Source of the DNA: Dolichospermum compactum NIES-806
Lineage (GTDB): Bacteria; Cyanobacteriota; Cyanobacteriia; Cyanobacteriales; Nostocaceae
DNA length: 64,000 bases
Assembly: GCF_002368115.1 (NCBI RefSeq)
Contig: NZ_AP018316.1
Span: 1,075,504 to 1,139,503, forward strand
Direction: 5' to 3'
Position 1 is the stretch's first letter. Each line of letters begins with the position of its first letter. The notes beneath the pieces are model-generated. The model did not search any database and had not been told where the DNA came from. It saw nothing but the letters and a program-made list of their open reading frames with translations. Below are positions 61,546 to 64,000 of the stretch, piece after piece. The translations under genes were made by a program, and so were the position numbers.

Positions 61546-62772
61546 ATGATATCAACGGGAATACTATGGGTGACATCCTTTACAGGTGGTGCTTTGATGT
61601 TGACGGCAAATTTACCACTGAGTTTAATAGCTGCATTTTCTCCAATCCAACTTCCAGCCAACTTAGTTAAGCCGCAAGCTAAATTTCTGACGATCGCTCA
61701 ACAACATAAAAATGCTTGGCAAAAAACCTTAATATCAAAAACTGCTTTCACATTTGACTGGATAAATAGGCAATTATCATCCTACAGAAATAAGTCTATC
61801 GCTGTACCTTCAATAACCTTGAAGGCAAAAGAAACGCAATTTTGTCCCTCTGTGCCAGAAAATATAGCTGCACAACCTCACTTGAAAAATGTTACTAACT
61901 TTTTGCCAGTAGTTACACAAGTTAGTATTCCTAAGGTAGATTTATCACCTTCTACTGTTGTGCGATCGCTCCAAAGTTTCTTTAATGTCATCAGCAATCC
62001 AGTTGATCCAAATGGAAGTTATGATTACTCACCAGTATTGATTGTCAAGCAGAATCCATTTAGTTATGAAGTATGGGTTAATAACAGTTTTGTTGCCAGA
62101 CTACCTGACCGCATTACAGCCAAAGCATTACAAAATCGCTTGCAGCAATTAATCAAATCACCCACTGTACAACCTACAAAATTACAACCGGGCTTAGTGG
62201 ATAAAACTCCTTCCCTGATGGTAGGCAATCGGTTACTATTTGCAATAGATCAAAACCTTTCTACACAACTTGGTCGCAGCGGTGATATTTTGGCCTTGGA
62301 ATGGACTAATAATTTGCGAATAGCACTCCAGTCCAAACCGCTGACCTTGGTACAAGGACAAATGGAAATGTATGGATTACAGTCCTCAAGCACAAAACTT
62401 TCTGGTATAGCTTCTTGGTACGGTGGCTATTTTCATGGTCGCTTAACCGCAAATGGTGAGATATATAATCAAGATGATTTTACTGTAGCCCATCGGACTC
62501 TACCTTTTAATACCTTCTTAAAAGTTACAAATTTAGAAAACAATAAATCCGTGATTGTGCGCGTTAATGATCGTGGTCCGTATATCTTACCCAGAAGCCT
62601 GGATTTATCCAGAACAGCGGCTCGTTGTCTCGATAGTGAACATACTGGACTCGTAGCTTATCAGGCTGTGATTTTACAACAAAATGCCCCACCAATGACA
62701 TTGAAACCATCTCAACCAAAAACTGAAGACATGGCTAATGCGAAAAGTGAGTTATTAGTTTCCAATTTTTAG
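61546..62772 (+). CDS. rlpA: RlpA-family septal ring lytic transglycosylase
   Basis: This 408-residue secreted protein has a hydrophobic N-terminus (SFTGGALMLTANLPLSLIAA). The double-psi beta-barrel domain (about 283-375) shows SGIASWYGGYFHGRLTANGE, HRTLPFNTFLKVTNLENNKS, VIVRVNDRGPYILPRSLDLS and LVAYQAVIL, containing the catalytic-region residues of RlpA (ANGE; VNDRGP). RlpA cuts glycan strands lacking stem peptides at division sites. The long N-terminal region (30-280) has no family I can name. There is no SPOR domain. Confidence 0.85.
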   Translation: MISTGILWVTSFTGGALMLTANLPLSLIAAFSPIQLPANLVKPQAKFLTIAQQHKNAWQKTLISKTAFTFDWINRQLSSYRNKSIAVPSITLKAKETQFCPSVPENIAAQPHLKNVTNFLPVVTQVSIPKVDLSPSTVVRSLQSFFNVISNPVDPNGSYDYSPVLIVKQNPFSYEVWVNNSFVARLPDRITAKALQNRLQQLIKSPTVQPTKLQPGLVDKTPSLMVGNRLLFAIDQNLSTQLGRSGDILALEWTNNLRIALQSKPLTLVQGQMEMYGLQSSSTKLSGIASWYGGYFHGRLTANGEIYNQDDFTVAHRTLPFNTFLKVTNLENNKSVIVRVNDRGPYILPRSLDLSRTAARCLDSEHTGLVAYQAVILQQNAPPMTLKPSQPKTEDMANAKSELLVSNF

Positions 62773-63014
62773 CTTAAACAGTAGAAGCCTCTCACCTACC
62801 CGATAGGGAGGTGATGAGATGAATACAATACGCGCGAGTGAAGAATTGACCGAAGAGCAAAATTGAGCATAGGGAAATCAGCAATGTTGGTCGATGAGGA
62901 ACGAAGACTTTTTTCGTTTTTCTCCAAATAAGCGTCCTTGTTTCAATCCCACTATGAGCAAGGGTGGGTTACTCCTGCCTCCTAAATTTATCCTTTATTG
63001 ATATCAAAATAGTT

Positions 63015-64000
63015 ATGTCAATACCCCAATCATCACAAAGCTTTGGTAATCATTTAATTCTGGGTATTTCCGGGACAAGTTTAAATGATGATGATAAACG
63101 GGCATTAAATGAACTAAAACCCATTGGTGTCATCTTTTTTGCCAAAAACTTTCTTGACGGTGTCAAATATCCAATTTGGTTAGAACAGTTTAAAGACCTC
63201 ATTGATGAAGTTTGCCAATATACTGAGCGTGACTCCATATTTACCACGTTAGATCATGAAGGTGGGCGGGTTGTGCGGACACCTTTACCAATTACCCGCT
63301 TTCCTCAAGCTTATTTATTGCAGTCTCATGCTTATGAAGTTGCCAAAGCCACAGCACTAGAATTAAAATCTCTGGGAATTAATCTTTCTTGGTCTCCAGT
63401 TGCGGATATTTTCTCTAATCCCCAAAACCCGATTATTGGCGCTCGTGCATTTGGAACTACACCGGAAACCGCTAGTCAAGCCGTGCGAGAATATTACCGA
63501 GGATTACGGGAAGAAGGAATTTTAGGTTCTGCTAAACACTTTCCTGGACACGGAGACACTAGCACAGATTCCCATTTGGAATTACCAATCTTAAATTTGA
63601 GTTTAGAAGATTTGCGAAATCGGGAATTGATGCCTTTTCAAACATTAATTCAGTCACAAATTCCGTTAATTATGACGGCGCATATTTTGTTTCCACAAAT
63701 TGATCCAGAAGTACCAGCAACTTTATCTAAAATCATTTTGAATGATATTTTACGAAAAGAGTTAGGTTTTCAAGGTGTGATAGTTTCTGATGATTTAGAT
63801 ATGAAAGCTGTATCTGAGATGTTTATGCAATCAGGAACGATTGCGCGGGCTTTTCATGCTGGTTGTGATTTATTTATAGTTTCTCGAAATATCAATTCTT
63901 CTTCTTTAGAACGAACATATAAAATAGCTGAAGATTTTTCTGCTAGTTTGAATAATGGTAGTTTAGATGCAGCAGTTGTAGAAACTGCGAGGGAGAGAGT
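63015..64000 (+). CDS. nagZ: Beta-N-acetylhexosaminidase, GH3 NagZ type (3' end outside window)
   Basis: The frame starts at the ATG at 63015 (MSIPQSSQSFGNHLILGIS) and is still open at the window end after 328 codons. The GH3 marks are FTTLDHEGGRVVRTPLP, NLSWSPVADIFSNPQNPIIG, RAFGTTPETASQAVREYYRG, the catalytic-loop KHFPGHGDTSTDSH (His-Asp dyad), and the nucleophile Asp in VIVSDDLDMKA. NagZ removes GlcNAc from recycled muropeptides in the cytoplasm. It lacks a signal peptide, as expected. Confidence 0.93.
   Translation, partial: MSIPQSSQSFGNHLILGISGTSLNDDDKRALNELKPIGVIFFAKNFLDGVKYPIWLEQFKDLIDEVCQYTERDSIFTTLDHEGGRVVRTPLPITRFPQAYLLQSHAYEVAKATALELKSLGINLSWSPVADIFSNPQNPIIGARAFGTTPETASQAVREYYRGLREEGILGSAKHFPGHGDTSTDSHLELPILNLSLEDLRNRELMPFQTLIQSQIPLIMTAHILFPQIDPEVPATLSKIILNDILRKELGFQGVIVSDDLDMKAVSEMFMQSGTIARAFHAGCDLFIVSRNINSSSLERTYKIAEDFSASLNNGSLDAAVVETARER

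Overview
The window is chromosomal DNA of a filamentous cyanobacterium, most likely a Nostocales member (Anabaena, Nostoc, Dolichospermum or a relative). The evidence is the very frequent HIP1 octamer GCGATCGC, tandem repeats that are nearly all built on 7-base units (the STRR repeats known from heterocystous cyanobacteria), and phytoene desaturase, phytoene synthase, CP12, SLH-porin and RRM-protein genes of cyanobacterial type. The DNA is AT-rich, and its intergenic spaces are full of palindromic and MITE-like repeats.

Layout. 1-2.5 kb is a toxin-antitoxin island (a partial PIN toxin, an MNT/HEPN pair and a VapBC-like pair) set in HIP1-rich dispersed repeats. 2.9-3.8 kb holds the first of three Rpn/PD-(D/E)XK-like genes. 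4.2-9.7 kb carries tRNA-Phe, the zinc uptake genes znuB, znuC and znuA, and a divergent SLH porin; candidate metal-regulator sites lie between znuA and the porin. 9.8-21 kb has a possible small RNA or terminator, an RqcH-type ribosome rescue protein, a second Rpn copy, a GT4 glycosyltransferase, an RRM protein, a degenerate M48-like membrane protein and release factor 3. 21.3-25.6 kb is a run of three response-regulator genes plus a REC relic. 26-34.6 kb contains a DUF1361 protein, TlyA, CP12, a GTPase, HicB, LivG and LivM with a Uma2 gene between them, and Pgi.

34.9-39.3 kb is the most interesting region. A HopA1-family protein and an aminoglycoside-phosphotransferase-like kinase are encoded directly downstream of three small genes with double-glycine leader peptides. 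HopA1/APH is the enzyme pair of class V lanthipeptide and thioamitide pathways. None of the three precursors contains cysteine, so an ordinary lanthionine product looks impossible from these peptides. A cytoplasmic parvulin-type PPIase gene converges on the cluster.

39.5-51.9 kb is mostly housekeeping: a divergent peroxiredoxin/PerR pair around a perfect palindrome, hemB, an antitoxin followed by an internally deleted vapC, an SLH protein, a KefB-type antiporter, cell-wall proteins (M23, SH3/PG-binding), wecB and a carotenoid oxygenase. 52.3-54.7 kb is a dead type II restriction-modification locus: the TdeIII-like endonuclease has an in-frame stop, and the C5-methyltransferase has lost its N-terminus next to a transposase fragment. 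54.7-64 kb has a type II thioesterase, Hsp20, a zinc-ribbon protein paired with a duplicated-domain protein, tRNA-Ser, the crtP-crtB operon, RlpA and the start of NagZ.

Functional links visible in the sequence are zinc import with a possibly co-regulated porin, peroxide defence with its regulator, early carotenoid synthesis (crtP-crtB) plus a carotenoid cleavage enzyme, cell-wall remodelling and recycling, and the RiPP cassette. All family assignments come from reading motifs; no database search was run.
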